DNA of 64,000 nt from Betaproteobacteria bacterium (GCA_016717855.1 JADKEV010000019.1:1-64000), one strand, 5' to 3'; shown: positions 1 to 8,990, counted from the stretch's first letter. A program made the numbers and translations. Notes: generated from the sequence alone by a model not told the origin.

Positions 1-664
1 TTCGCCGATCGCCGACGTGTTCGTCGTGTGGGCGAAGAACGACGAGGGCCGGATCCGCGGCTTCGTTCTCGAAAAAGGAATGAAGGGTCTGTCGGCGCCC
101 AAGATCGAGGGCAAGTTCTCGCTGCGCGCGTCGGTCACCGGCGAGATCGTGATGGACGAGGTGTTCGTCCCCGAGGAGAACCTGCTGCCCAACGTCCAGG
201 GGCTCGCGGGCCCGTTCGGCTGCCTGAACAGCGCGCGCTACGGGATTGCCTGGGGGGCATTGGGCGCGGCCGAATTCTGCTGGCACGCGGCACGCCAGTA
301 CGTGCTCGACCGGAAGCAATTCGGCCGGCCGCTCGCCGCCAACCAGCTGATCCAGAAGAAGCTCGCCGACATGCAGACCGAGATCACGCTGGGCCTGCAG
401 GGCTGCCTGCGCCTCGGCCGGATGAAGGACGAGGGCATCGCCGCGCCGGAGATCACGTCGATCATGAAGCGCAACTCCTGCGGCAAGGCGCTCGACATCG
501 CCCGGATGGCCCGCGACATGCACGGCGGCAACGGCATCGTCGACGAGTTCCACGTCATCCGCCACGTGCTGAACCTCGAAACCGTCAACACCTACGAAGG
601 CACCCACGACGTCCACGCCCTCATCCTCGGCCGCGCGATCACCGGCATCCAGGCGTTCAGCTAA
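1..664 (+). CDS. gcdH: Glutaryl-CoA dehydrogenase, C-terminal part (5' end outside window)
   Basis: The frame is open from base 2 and stops with TAA at 662-664, giving about 220 residues of an enzyme normally near 395. It is an acyl-CoA dehydrogenase: the end of the middle beta domain is followed by the C-terminal helical bundle with DRKQFGRPLAANQLIQ, the loop ARDMHGGNGI and the end NTYEGTHDVHALILGRAI. The Glu in YEGTHDVH lies where the catalytic base of glutaryl-CoA dehydrogenase sits. The enzyme oxidises and decarboxylates glutaryl-CoA to crotonyl-CoA in lysine, tryptophan and aromatic breakdown, passing electrons to ETF in the cytoplasm. The assignment rests on near-continuous agreement with remembered GcdH sequences; the FAD-binding N-terminus is not in view. 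Confidence 0.93.
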   Translation, partial: SPIADVFVVWAKNDEGRIRGFVLEKGMKGLSAPKIEGKFSLRASVTGEIVMDEVFVPEENLLPNVQGLAGPFGCLNSARYGIAWGALGAAEFCWHAARQYVLDRKQFGRPLAANQLIQKKLADMQTEITLGLQGCLRLGRMKDEGIAAPEITSIMKRNSCGKALDIARMARDMHGGNGIVDEFHVIRHVLNLETVNTYEGTHDVHALILGRAITGIQAFS

Positions 665-700
665 CGCCAATAATCAACGCAGGCGTTCAGCCAAAGCCAC

Positions 701-1339
701 ATGAAGCTCTACAACTACTTCCGCTCTTCTGCCGCGTACCGGGTGCGGATTGCGCTGAACATGAAGGGCATCAAGCCGGAGAACGTGTTCGTCCATCTGC
801 AGAAGAGCGAGCAGCTTGCGGCCGGGTACTTGCAGATCAATCCGCAGGGCCTGGTGCCGACGTTGGTCGACGGCGATGAGGTCATCACGCAGTCGCTGGC
901 GATCATCGAGTACCTGGACGAAACGCATCCCGTGCCGCCTTTGCTGCCGGCGACGCCGGCGGAGCGGGCGCGCGTGCGCTCGATCGCGCTGGCCATCGCC
1001 TGCGACATCCATCCGATCGACAACCTGCGCGTGCTCAAGTACCTGACCGGCGTCCTCAAGGTCTCCGAGGAGCAGAAGAACGCGTGGTACGCACACTGGG
1101 TCCGCGAGGGCCTGTCGGCGCTGGAGACGCGGCTGGCGGCCGACGCGCGCACCGGACGCTGCTGCCACGGCGATTCGCCCACGCTGGCCGACATCTGCCT
1201 GATCCCGCAACTGGCGAACGCCCGCCGGGTCACACTGGACCTGGCCGTCTTTCCCACGCTGTTGCGGATCGAGGAGGCCTGCAACGCGCTGCCCGCGTTC
1301 GCCGACGCGGCGCCGGCGCGGCAGCCGGACGCGGCGTAG
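701..1339 (+). CDS. maiA: Zeta-class glutathione transferase: maleylacetoacetate (or maleylpyruvate) isomerase
   Basis: The 212-residue protein has a thioredoxin-like N-terminal domain beginning MKLYNYFRSSAAYRVRIALN, where SSxxYRVRIAL is the zeta-GST glutathione site (residues 9-19), followed by NPQGLVPTL and a helical C-terminal domain with SPTLADICLIPQ. Such enzymes use glutathione to isomerise a cis double bond, converting maleylacetoacetate to fumarylacetoacetate (tyrosine route) or maleylpyruvate to fumarylpyruvate (gentisate route). A fumarylacetoacetate hydrolase-family gene follows 87 bp downstream, which fits either pathway. That partner is the short 235-residue form rather than the roughly 420-residue tyrosine-pathway FAH, so the gentisate reading is at least as likely. 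The length is normal for the family. Confidence 0.85.
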   Translation: MKLYNYFRSSAAYRVRIALNMKGIKPENVFVHLQKSEQLAAGYLQINPQGLVPTLVDGDEVITQSLAIIEYLDETHPVPPLLPATPAERARVRSIALAIACDIHPIDNLRVLKYLTGVLKVSEEQKNAWYAHWVREGLSALETRLAADARTGRCCHGDSPTLADICLIPQLANARRVTLDLAVFPTLLRIEEACNALPAFADAAPARQPDAA

Positions 1340-1426
1340 GCCTACCGGCAATACCGCCAGCGGATGGTTTCCGTCGGCCATGCCCCGCCGTATACTCCCC
1401 CTTTACCCCACTTTGGCTGACCTCCC

Positions 1427-2134
1427 ATGGCCTACGCCTTCCCCATCTGGGAAATACCCACCGTTCCCGTGCACGGCCAGAACCAGCGCTTCCCCGTCCG
1501 CCACATTTACTGCGTCGGTCGCAACTACGCCGAACACGCGCTGGAGATGGGCGGCAATCCGGACAAGGAGCCGCCGTTCTTCTTCACCAAGCCCGCCGAT
1601 GCGGTCGTGCCGGTGATCCCGCCCGCGGTTGGCGACGTGCGCTATCCGCAGGGCACCAAGGACTATCAGTACGAAATCGAACTCGTCGTCGCCATCGGCA
1701 CCATCGGTGTCAAGGTGGCGCCCCAGAATGCGCTGGCGCTGGTCTACGGTTATGCGGTCGGGCTCGACATGACCCGCCGCGACCTGCAGGGACAGGCGAA
1801 GAAGTCCGGCCGGCCCTGGGACTACGGCAAGTCGTTCGCGCAGTCGGCGCCGATCTCGACCATCCATCGCGCCGCGGACATCGGCCATCCGGACAAGGGC
1901 GCGATCTGGCTGGAGGTCAACGGCGCGCGCAAGCAGACCGGCGACCTGGCCGGCATGGTGTGGGACGTCCCGCACACGCTGTCGTTCCTGTCCCAGTACT
2001 ACGACCTGCTGCCGGGCGACCTGATCTTCACCGGGACGCCGGCGGGCGTCGGGCCCGTCGTCGCGGGGGACCGGCTGCACGGGCACGTCGACGGGCTCTC
2101 CGACCTGCGGATCGCCATCTCGCCGGCCGCATGA
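1427..2134 (+). CDS. Fumarylacetoacetate hydrolase-family protein (fumarylpyruvate hydrolase-like)
   Basis: This 235-residue protein is the short bacterial FAH fold. Visible family marks are HIYCVGRNYAEHALEMG near the N-terminus, the metal ligands in YEIELVVAIG (Glu-x-Glu) and the Asp of GLDMTRRDLQ, and the closing motif LIFTGTPAGVGPV. Members cleave a carbon-carbon bond of acylpyruvates using Mg or Mn. The neighbouring isomerase suggests the substrate is fumarylpyruvate or fumarylacetoacetate. The ATG is at 1427 and the stop TGA (2132-2134) overlaps the ATG of the next gene as ATGA, so the two are probably translationally coupled. A TATACT at 1391-1396 could be a -10 box, but I see no convincing -35. 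Confidence 0.85.
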   Translation: MAYAFPIWEIPTVPVHGQNQRFPVRHIYCVGRNYAEHALEMGGNPDKEPPFFFTKPADAVVPVIPPAVGDVRYPQGTKDYQYEIELVVAIGTIGVKVAPQNALALVYGYAVGLDMTRRDLQGQAKKSGRPWDYGKSFAQSAPISTIHRAADIGHPDKGAIWLEVNGARKQTGDLAGMVWDVPHTLSFLSQYYDLLPGDLIFTGTPAGVGPVVAGDRLHGHVDGLSDLRIAISPAA

Positions 2135-3072
2135 GCGCGCCGGCGCTCACGCCCGAGTTCTGCGAGCGCGGGTACAACAACCGCGCGGCGGTTCCCGATC
2201 ACCCGCAGTACCTGAAGCGCTGGGCCGAAGCCAGCGCGCAGGCGCGCGCCACGCTGCGCCCCGCGATGGACCTGCGCTATGGCCCGCGGCCGAAGGAAAC
2301 GCTCGACCTGTTCGTCGGCGGCCGCCGGCGCGGATTGCTCGTCTTCATCCATGGCGGCTACTGGCGGGCGCTCGACAAGTCCGATCATTCGTTCGTCGCG
2401 CCGGCGTTCGTCGCGGCCGGCTTCGACGTCGCCGTCGTCAACTACGACCTGTGCCCGGACGTGGACATCGGCGTCATCGCCGACGAGTGCCGCGATGCCC
2501 TGGCCTGGCTTGCCGCAAATGGCGCCGACCACGGGGCCGCGGTGCAGAAGATCGTCACCAGCGGGCACTCGGCCGGCGGCCATCTGGTCGCGATGCTGCA
2601 CGCGACCGACTGGCAAGAACGCGGCGTGGATCCCGGCGCGATCAAGGGCGGCGTGAGCATCAGCGGCGTATTCGACCTGGAGCCGCTGATCCACACCTCG
2701 CTCAATCCGGATTTGCGGCTGGACCGCGCGAGCGCCGCCGCGTGGAGCCCCGTCCGGATGCAGCCCGCCGTGCCAGCGCCGCTGCTGCTGGCAGTCGGGG
2801 CGATCGAGACTTCGGAATTCCTGCGCCAGTCGCAACTGCAGTGGGATGCCTGGCCCGCGGCGCGTCCGGCCGGCAGCGCCGGCCCCATGCTGTTGCCCGG
2901 CGCGCATCACTTCAGCGCCGTCGATTGCCTGGCCGATCCGGCGCATCCGTTGCATCGCGAGACGATCAAGCTGTTCGGCTGGAACCACCGGGTCCCAGCC
3001 CGACCTGAGGATGGGTGGAGCGAAGGACACCCCATGGCTGGAGCACCGCTCGCGCATAGCGTGCAGAGGTGA
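2131..3072 (+). CDS. Alpha/beta hydrolase, arylformamidase-like
   Basis: The 313-residue protein has the esterase/lipase fold with the oxyanion motif HGGYWRALDK, the nucleophile elbow GHSAGGHL and a C-terminal GAHHFS that supplies the catalytic His. The N-terminal pattern FCERGYNNR and HGGYW are typical of kynurenine formamidase-like enzymes, which hydrolyse N-formylkynurenine, but other ester or amide substrates are possible. The start is the ATG overlapping the stop of the preceding hydrolase gene (ATGA). Something odd: the domain should end near LFGWNHR at about 3000, yet the frame runs on for roughly 25 residues that are encoded by the first arm of an interspersed repeat (3006-3036) and the DNA beyond it, so the C-terminus looks replaced or extended by repeat insertion. 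Confidence 0.8.
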   Translation: MSAPALTPEFCERGYNNRAAVPDHPQYLKRWAEASAQARATLRPAMDLRYGPRPKETLDLFVGGRRRGLLVFIHGGYWRALDKSDHSFVAPAFVAAGFDVAVVNYDLCPDVDIGVIADECRDALAWLAANGADHGAAVQKIVTSGHSAGGHLVAMLHATDWQERGVDPGAIKGGVSISGVFDLEPLIHTSLNPDLRLDRASAAAWSPVRMQPAVPAPLLLAVGAIETSEFLRQSQLQWDAWPAARPAGSAGPMLLPGAHHFSAVDCLADPAHPLHRETIKLFGWNHRVPARPEDGWSEGHPMAGAPLAHSVQR

Positions 3073-3138
3073 GAGGAGCCGGAGGCTTGATGGTCGTGGC
3101 GACATGATGGGTATCGCTTCGCTCCACCCATCCTACGG
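3006..3138. repeat. REPIN-like inverted-repeat doublet, copy 1
   Basis: Left arm at about 3009-3035 is a variant of GGATGGGTGGAGCGMAG followed by an ACCCAT-type end; right arm at 3106-3137 is its reverse complement (GATGGGTATCGCTTCGC then TCCACCCATCCTACG). The arms are about 70 bp apart. The same doublet layout recurs at 22644, 28362, 33673 and 40902. The left arm overlaps the 3' end of the hydrolase gene. Confidence 0.85.
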
Positions 3139-3216
3139 CGTCCGGGTGGCGTATCGTCGGCATTACCGCCCGTAGGGTAAAATAGCGGCCTACTTCGTCA
3201 TCTCCCGCTCTTTATC

Positions 3217-4311
<1,095 letters not shown>

Positions 4312-4341
4312 CGCCGGCCGCCCGTCACCAAGATATCCATC

Positions 4342-4812
4342 ATGAGCATTGAACAGCTTCCCTCCATACTCAATGGCGCCGGCATGAAAGTCGCCATCGT
4401 GCTCTCGCGCTTCAACGCCCCCATCGGCGACCTGCTGCTCAAGGGCGCGCACCTGGCCTTGCGCGAGCAGGGCGTCGCCGACGCGGACGTGCTGCAGGTG
4501 ACGGTCCCCGGTGCGCTGGAGACGCCGCTGGCGCTCCAGTACCTGGCGCAGTCCGGGAAGTTCCAGGCGCTGGTGGCGCTGGGCGCGGTCATCCGCGGCG
4601 AGACCTACCACTTCGAGATCGTGGCCAACGAGTCGGCGGCCGGGGTGTCGAGCGTTGCGCTGGAATTCGGCGTGCCCGTGGGCAATGGCATCCTGACCAC
4701 CGAGAACGACGAGCAGGCGCTGGCGCGCGCCAAGCAGAAGGGCTACGAGGCCGTGCTGGCCGCGCTGGAAATGGCGAACTTGCGCAGGGCGATCGCCGAT
4801 CATGAAAACTAG
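4342..4812 (+). CDS. ribH: 6,7-dimethyl-8-ribityllumazine synthase
   Basis: This 156-residue protein is full length for lumazine synthase. It carries the substrate-stacking Phe in VLSRFNAPIGD, the VPGALETPLA loop, the phosphate and catalytic loop GAVIRGETYHFEIV with the catalytic His, and GVPVGNGILTTEN. It condenses the RibB product with 5-amino-6-ribitylamino-uracil in the penultimate riboflavin step and usually assembles into pentamers or 60-mer shells. It starts 30 bp after ribB and its last 11 bases overlap nusB, so ribB-ribH-nusB is one transcription unit, a classic arrangement in proteobacteria. Confidence 0.96.
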   Translation: MSIEQLPSILNGAGMKVAIVLSRFNAPIGDLLLKGAHLALREQGVADADVLQVTVPGALETPLALQYLAQSGKFQALVALGAVIRGETYHFEIVANESAAGVSSVALEFGVPVGNGILTTENDEQALARAKQKGYEAVLAALEMANLRRAIADHEN

Positions 4813-5257
4813 TCGTTCGCCGCGGCGGCGCGCCCGCGAATTCGCAGTCCAGGGGCTGTACCAGCTGTTGCTAACCGGCGGCGACCCGCGCGACGTCGCG
4901 CGCCAGATGGCAGAGAGCGAAGGCTTCGGCCGCGGCGACCAGCCCATGTTCGAGCGCCTGTGGGCCGGCACGGTGGCCGCGCGCGCCGAGCTCGACGCAC
5001 TGCTTGCGGTCTATCTGGACCGTGCGCCCGCGGCGCTCAGCCCGATCGAGCATGCGATCCTGCTGCTCGGCGCGTACGAACTGCAAGCGATGATCGAGAC
5101 GCCGTACCGGGTGGTCATCAACGAGGCGGTCGAGCTGGCCAAGGTGTACGGCGGCACCGACGGCCACAAGTACGTCAACGGCGTGCTCGACAAGCTCGCC
5201 GCGCAACTCCGCCGCCCCGAAATCGAAGCCGCCCGCCTGGCGCGGGCAGCGACATGA
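4802..5257 (+). CDS. nusB: Transcription antitermination factor NusB
   Basis: The 151-residue product is an all-helical NusB: an N-terminal Arg-rich RNA-contacting segment (SPRRRAREFAVQGLYQLL), the central SPIEHAILLLGAYEL helix and the C-terminal YGGTDGHKYVNGVLDKLA signature. With NusE (S10) it binds boxA RNA in antitermination complexes for rRNA transcription. Its ATG lies inside the 3' end of ribH (11-base overlap), which fixes the start. A repeat cluster follows the stop, so the riboflavin/nusB unit probably ends here. Confidence 0.95.
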   Translation: MKTSRSPRRRAREFAVQGLYQLLLTGGDPRDVARQMAESEGFGRGDQPMFERLWAGTVAARAELDALLAVYLDRAPAALSPIEHAILLLGAYELQAMIETPYRVVINEAVELAKVYGGTDGHKYVNGVLDKLAAQLRRPEIEAARLARAAT

Positions 5258-5276
5258 CAAGCAGGATGGGTAGGCC

Positions 5277-5307
5277 GTAGGATGGGTGGAGCGAAGCGAT
5301 ACCCATC
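5277..5307 (+). repeat. Single REP-like element (same family as the doublets)
   Basis: The 31-base unit begins GTAGGATGGGTGGAGCGAAG and ends GATACCCATC, with terminal arms GATGGGT and ACCCATC that can pair. A partial copy (GGATGGGTAGGC) lies just before it at 5264. It sits between nusB and the SDR gene and has no partner in inverse orientation nearby. Confidence 0.8.
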
Positions 5308-5324
5308 ATGGTTGGCGCGCCACC

Positions 5325-5366
5325 GCCCCTCACCCCACCCCTCTCCCCGCAAGCGGGGCGAGGGAG
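5325..5366. repeat. CCCTCACCCC/CTCTCCCC-type intergenic palindrome
   Basis: The segment pairs CTCTCCCCGC with GCGGGGCGAG around the loop AAGC at 5341-5362, preceded by CCCCTCACCCCACC. This belongs to a widespread proteobacterial repeat class. A related copy occurs inside a coding region at 34833-34867. A variant half element, GTAGGTTGGGTCAGCCGCAG, follows at 5373-5392. Confidence 0.65.
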
Positions 5367-5412
5367 CAGGACGTAGGTTGGGTCAGCCGCAGCAACAGAA
5401 CGGAGAGTCAGC

Positions 5413-6189
5413 ATGGACACATCGGTGCAAGGCAAGCGGGTCCTGATCACGGCGGCGGCCGCGGGTATCGGGCTGGCGATGGCGGAGGCGTTCGCGGCGG
5501 CGGGCGCGCGAGTCCACATCTGCGATATCGACACGGCGGCGCTCGCCGACTTCCGCGCCGCGCATCCGGACATCACGGCCAGCGTCACCGACGTGTCCGA
5601 CGACGCGGCGGTGGACCGCCTCTTCGACGACGCGCAGAAGGCGCTGGGCGGGCTCGACGTGCTGATCAACAACGCCGGAATTTCCGGACCCACGGCGCCG
5701 GTCGAGGACATCGCGCCGGCGGACTGGAAGCGCACGCTGGGCGTGGGCCTCGACAGCGTTTTCTTCTGCACGCGGCGCGCAGTGCCGCTGCTGAAAGCGG
5801 CGGGCGGCGGCGTCATCATCAACCTGTCGTCGGTCGCCGGTCGCCTCGGCTACCCGCTGCGCACACCTTACTCGGCGGTCAAGTTCGCGATCGTCGGTGT
5901 CACCGAGTCGCTGGCGATGGAACTCGGGCCTCACAATATCCGCGTCAACTGCATACAGCCAGGCTTCGTCGCCGGCGGTCGCATCGACCGCGTGGTCGCC
6001 GCCAAGGCGGCCGCACGTGGCATCAGCATCGATGAGCAAGCGAAGGAGTTCGTTGCGCGCGTGAGCCTGCGCACCATGGTGAGCGCGACCGACATCGCCA
6101 ACATGGCGCTCTTTCTCGCCTCGCCCGCGGGGCAGCACATTTCCGGGCAGGCACTGTCGGTGTGCGGCAACGTGGAGTCGCTGGCCTAG
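5413..6189 (+). CDS. Short-chain dehydrogenase/reductase (SDR)
   Basis: The 258-residue protein is a classical SDR. Its nucleotide-binding glycine motif is the variant TAAAAGIG (residues 13-20) in place of TGxxxGIG; Asp in ICDIDT after beta-2 favours NAD over NADP. NNAG, the catalytic Ser in NLSSVAG and the YSAVK Tyr-Lys pair near residue 155 are intact, as is the C-terminal SGQALSVCG. It should oxidise or reduce an alcohol/carbonyl; the substrate cannot be told from sequence. It stands between repeats and a GNAT gene, inserted between nusB and thiL, which are close together in many relatives. A 7-bp hairpin (6192-6198 with 6205-6211) follows the stop. Confidence 0.88.
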   Translation: MDTSVQGKRVLITAAAAGIGLAMAEAFAAAGARVHICDIDTAALADFRAAHPDITASVTDVSDDAAVDRLFDDAQKALGGLDVLINNAGISGPTAPVEDIAPADWKRTLGVGLDSVFFCTRRAVPLLKAAGGGVIINLSSVAGRLGYPLRTPYSAVKFAIVGVTESLAMELGPHNIRVNCIQPGFVAGGRIDRVVAAKAAARGISIDEQAKEFVARVSLRTMVSATDIANMALFLASPAGQHISGQALSVCGNVESLA

Positions 6190-6191
6190 TC

Positions 6192-6211
6192 CGGGAACAT
6201 GCAGGTTCCCG
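6192..6211 (+). other. Short hairpin after SDR gene
   Basis: CGGGAAC at 6192-6198 pairs with GTTCCCG at 6205-6211 around a 6-base loop. No T run follows, so a factor-independent terminator is not supported; it could be an RNA-stability stem between the SDR and GNAT genes. Confidence 0.35.
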
Positions 6212-6230
6212 TCCGGTTCGCGCCGTCGCC

Positions 6231-6788
6231 ATGCGCCTGATCCCTCCGTCCCTGGCCTGTCTCGAACTGCTGGTCGCCGGCCGGCTGGCCGCGGTTGGGC
6301 AGGAACTGGGATTGGCCTTCCATGGCGCGATCTGGCCCGACGATGCCGAAATGCGCGAGGGGCTGGCGGTCCATCTGGCCGCGTGCGAGCAGTACCCGCG
6401 CGACCTGGCCTGGCGCGTGTTCCTGATCGCCGACGGGCGGGACGATGTCGTCGGCCACGCCGGCTTCAAGGGCGCGCCCGCGCGCGGCGGCGAGGTGGAA
6501 ATCTACTGGTGCGTCGAGCCGCGCTGGCGCGGGCAGGGCATCGCCAGGACGACCGCGGCGTGCCTATGCGCGTACGCGTTCGACCACGATGCGGTCGGCG
6601 CCATCACCGCGACCATCGCGCGCCGCAATATCGCTTCGCAGCACGTGGCGGCCGCGCTGGGGATGCAGCCGGTGGGCGGCGAACTCAAGCACGGGCTGCC
6701 GCTGTGGCGCCTTCACCGCGATGACTGGCGGCCGCCGGCATGGCTGCCGCCGGCGGCGATGCCGGACATCGCCGGCGCGCCGCCGTGA
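6231..6788 (+). CDS. GNAT-family N-acetyltransferase
   Basis: The 185-residue protein shows the GNAT fold core: HAGFKGAP on beta-4 and the acetyl-CoA pyrophosphate loop VEPRWRGQGIARTTAACLCAYAF (R/Q-x-x-G-x-G/A at RWRGQGIA), followed by IARRNIASQHVAAALGM, the usual alpha-4/beta-7 region. It most resembles acetyltransferases of the RimJ/RimL type that modify amines or protein N-termini, but the acceptor is unknown. I chose the ATG at 6231 because the upstream extension overlaps the SDR gene. The stop TGA shares one base with the thiL ATG (TGATG at 6786-6790), suggesting coupled translation. Confidence 0.82.
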   Translation: MRLIPPSLACLELLVAGRLAAVGQELGLAFHGAIWPDDAEMREGLAVHLAACEQYPRDLAWRVFLIADGRDDVVGHAGFKGAPARGGEVEIYWCVEPRWRGQGIARTTAACLCAYAFDHDAVGAITATIARRNIASQHVAAALGMQPVGGELKHGLPLWRLHRDDWRPPAWLPPAAMPDIAGAPP

Positions 6789-7759
6789 TGGACGAATTCG
6801 AACTGATCCGCCGCTACTTCACCCGGCCCGCGCGGCGCGCGGTGCTGGGCGTGGGCGACGATTGCGCGCTGATCGCGCCACGGCCGGGATACGAACTGGC
6901 GTTGTCGACCGACATGCTGGTTGCGGGCCGGCATTTCCTGCGCGATGCGGAGCCCGAGGCGCTGGGCCACAAGACGCTGGCGGTCAACCTCTCGGATTGC
7001 GCCGCGGTCGGCGCGGAGCCGCGCTATGCGCTGCTGGCGGGCGCCTTGCCGGACGCCAATCCCGACTGGCTCGAGGCCTTCAGCCGCGGGCTGTTCGCGC
7101 TGGCCGACCGCTACGGCGTCGAACTGATCGGCGGCGACACCACGCGCGGCCCGCTCACCTTGTGCGTGACCATTGTCGGCGAGGTGCCCGCCGGCCGGGC
7201 GCTGCTGCGGAGCGGCGCGCGGCCGGGCGATACGGTCTGGGTGTCGGGCATGCTGGGCACGGCCGCCGCGGGCCTGGCAGTGCTCCGGGGCGGGCTCGAC
7301 CTGCCCGAGGCGGAGAGCCGGCAGGCGCTCGACGCGTTGCAGCGGCCCGATCCGCGCGTCGAACTCGGCGTCGCGCTGCGCGGGATCGCCGCGAGCGCGA
7401 TCGACGTCTCGGACGGACTGGTGGGTGACCTGGGCCATATCCTCGAGCGCTCGGCGGCCGGGGCGGAAATCGAATTGTCGCGGCTGCCCTGCGCCGGCTG
7501 GCTGCGCGCGCGGCTCGAGCCCGCCGCGTCGCGCCACCTGGCGCTGCATTGCCTGCTGGCCGGTGGCGACGACTATGAGCTCTGCTTCACCGCACCTCCC
7601 TCGCAGGCCACTCGCGTGCTGGCGGCGGGCAGCGAAGCCGGCGTCGCGGTCACGCCGATCGGGCATATCGTCGAGGGCGCCGCGCTGGCGGTGCTCGACG
7701 AACACGGCCACGCGCTCGACCTGTCCGGCCTGCGCGCGTTCGATCACTTCGGCAGCTAA
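6788..7759 (+). CDS. thiL: Thiamine-monophosphate kinase
   Basis: The 323-residue protein begins with the typical MDEFELIRRYF and contains the ThiL metal and nucleotide motifs GVGDDCALI, ALSTDMLVAGRHFL, KTLAVNLSDCAAVGA and LIGGDTTRGPLT, then AIDVSDGLVGDL and GDDYELCF in the C-terminal half. It phosphorylates thiamine monophosphate to the active coenzyme thiamine diphosphate using ATP. The start ATG touches the stop of the GNAT gene. pgpA begins 8 bp after its stop, reproducing the thiL-pgpA pair conserved in proteobacteria. Confidence 0.95.
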   Translation: MDEFELIRRYFTRPARRAVLGVGDDCALIAPRPGYELALSTDMLVAGRHFLRDAEPEALGHKTLAVNLSDCAAVGAEPRYALLAGALPDANPDWLEAFSRGLFALADRYGVELIGGDTTRGPLTLCVTIVGEVPAGRALLRSGARPGDTVWVSGMLGTAAAGLAVLRGGLDLPEAESRQALDALQRPDPRVELGVALRGIAASAIDVSDGLVGDLGHILERSAAGAEIELSRLPCAGWLRARLEPAASRHLALHCLLAGGDDYELCFTAPPSQATRVLAAGSEAGVAVTPIGHIVEGAALAVLDEHGHALDLSGLRAFDHFGS

Positions 7760-7767
7760 GGCAATTC

Positions 7768-8256
7768 ATGCCCCGCATCCCCGCTGACTGGCGCTTCGTC
7801 TCCGGCCATCCCGCGCACTTCATCGCGTTCGGGTTCGGCAGCGGCCTGGCGCCCATCGCGCCGGGGACGTTCGGCTCGCTGGTTGGGATTCCGCTGACGC
7901 TCTGGCTGCTCCCGGCGTATGGCGACCTGGGCTTCGGCCTGGTCATACTCGGCGCGTTCGCGATCGGCGTCTGGGCCTGCGACATCACGGGCAAGCGCCT
8001 GGGCGTCACCGACTACGGCGGCATCGTCTGGGACGAGGTCGTGGCAATGATGCTCATTCTCTGGTTCGTCCCGCTGCGCCCATGGTGGATACTGTCGGCG
8101 TTCCTGCTGTTCCGGCTGTTCGACATCATCAAGCTGCCGCCGGCGCGGCAGTTCGATGCCAACTGGAAGAGCGGGCTGGGAGTGATGATGGACGACATCG
8201 CCGCGGCGGTGCATACGCTGATCGTGCTGGCGATCCTGCAGCGGCTGTTCGGGTGA
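7768..8256 (+). CDS. pgpA: Phosphatidylglycerophosphatase A
   Basis: This 162-residue membrane protein has the PgpA signatures GFGSGLAPIAPGTFGSL, the acidic DYGGIVWDEVVA loop and FRLFDIIKLPPARQFD, with hydrophobic stretches around residues 35-55, 80-100 and 140-160. It dephosphorylates phosphatidylglycerol phosphate to phosphatidylglycerol in the inner membrane. It directly follows thiL. The conserved aspartates of the metal site are present, so it should be active. Confidence 0.94.
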   Translation: MPRIPADWRFVSGHPAHFIAFGFGSGLAPIAPGTFGSLVGIPLTLWLLPAYGDLGFGLVILGAFAIGVWACDITGKRLGVTDYGGIVWDEVVAMMLILWFVPLRPWWILSAFLLFRLFDIIKLPPARQFDANWKSGLGVMMDDIAAAVHTLIVLAILQRLFG

Positions 8257-8357
8257 GGACAGGCGCATGAGACTGGGTTTCCGGAGCCGGCCCCGCGCAG
8301 CGGCGGCCCGGCGCGGTCGGGCGGGATGCCCGGCGGCTGCATGGCGGAGGAGTGATC

Positions 8358-8864
8358 ATGGTCGACGCTGAACTCATGGCTCTGGCCGCGCGCGTGGGCG
8401 CCGGCCTGCACGCGCGCCGGCTGTCGCTGGCCACCGCGGAGTCCTGCACCGGCGGCCTGATCGCCGGCGCGGTTACCGCCATTGCCGGCAGCTCGGACTG
8501 GTTCGACCGCGGCTTTGTCACCTACAGCTATGCCGCCAAGACCGACCTGCTGGGGGTGCCCGCCGCGATGTTGCTGGAAGCGGGCGCGGTCAGCGAGCGC
8601 GTGGCGCGGGCGATGGCTGACGGCGCGCTGGCGCGCTCGGACGCGGCGGTCGCGGTGGCGGTCACCGGCATCGCCGGCCCGGCCGGCGGAACCCCGGACA
8701 AGCCGGTCGGTATGGTATGTTTTGGGTGGGCGATGCGCGGGGCGGCGACCGAAGTGGCGACCGTGCATTTCCCCGGCGACCGGGCCGCGGTGCGCGACCT
8801 GTCCGTCCGCCACGCCCTGGAGGGCATTCTGATCAGGCTTGACTCCCACCCGAACGGGGGGTAA
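8358..8864 (+). CDS. pncC: Nicotinamide-nucleotide amidohydrolase (CinA C-terminal domain, PncC)
   Basis: The 168-residue protein is the stand-alone CinA C-terminal domain. The catalytic Ser lies in TAESCTGGLIAG, and AGSSDWFDRGFVTYSYAAK and AVTGIAGPAGGTPDKPVG complete the family signature. It deamidates nicotinamide mononucleotide to nicotinate mononucleotide in NAD salvage. A GGAGG at 8346-8350 is placed seven bases before the ATG at 8358, which favours that start over the GTG at 8352. The gene precedes recA, a linkage conserved widely (cinA-recA). Confidence 0.93.
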   Translation: MVDAELMALAARVGAGLHARRLSLATAESCTGGLIAGAVTAIAGSSDWFDRGFVTYSYAAKTDLLGVPAAMLLEAGAVSERVARAMADGALARSDAAVAVAVTGIAGPAGGTPDKPVGMVCFGWAMRGAATEVATVHFPGDRAAVRDLSVRHALEGILIRLDSHPNGG

Positions 8865-8867
8865 GCT
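8839..8867 (+). promoter_or_regulatory. Probable recA promoter
   Basis: TTGACT at 8839-8844 and a weak TAAGCT at 8862-8867 are separated by 17 bases, overlapping the 3' end of pncC. The LexA-like box lies immediately downstream (8871-8886), where a bound repressor would block initiation. Confidence 0.45.
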
Positions 8868-8870
8868 CTA

Positions 8871-8886
8871 CTGTATATTCATACAT
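8871..8886 (+). promoter_or_regulatory. LexA (SOS) box upstream of recA
   Basis: The sequence CTGTATATTCATACAT agrees with the enterobacterial-type box CTGT-N8-ACAG at 13 of 16 positions of the full consensus; only the last G of ACAG is changed among the core bases. It lies 105 bp before the recA ATG, where SOS boxes of betaproteobacteria are expected. Confidence 0.75.
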
Positions 8887-8990
8887 GCAATGGTCGCCGG
8901 CGGGCAGCCCCAGGCTGAACCGCACGGCGTCCAGCGGCTGCCGGTCCCCGTTGCACCGGACACTTGACAGGACAATACGAAAGAAACGCC

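Noticed and set aside
3139..3216. FMN riboswitch before ribB.
   Set aside because: Fewer than 80 bases separate the repeat from the ATG, too short for an RFN element, and none of its conserved loops is visible.
6192..6211. Rho-independent terminator after the SDR gene.
   Set aside because: The hairpin has a 7-bp stem but no U tract follows.
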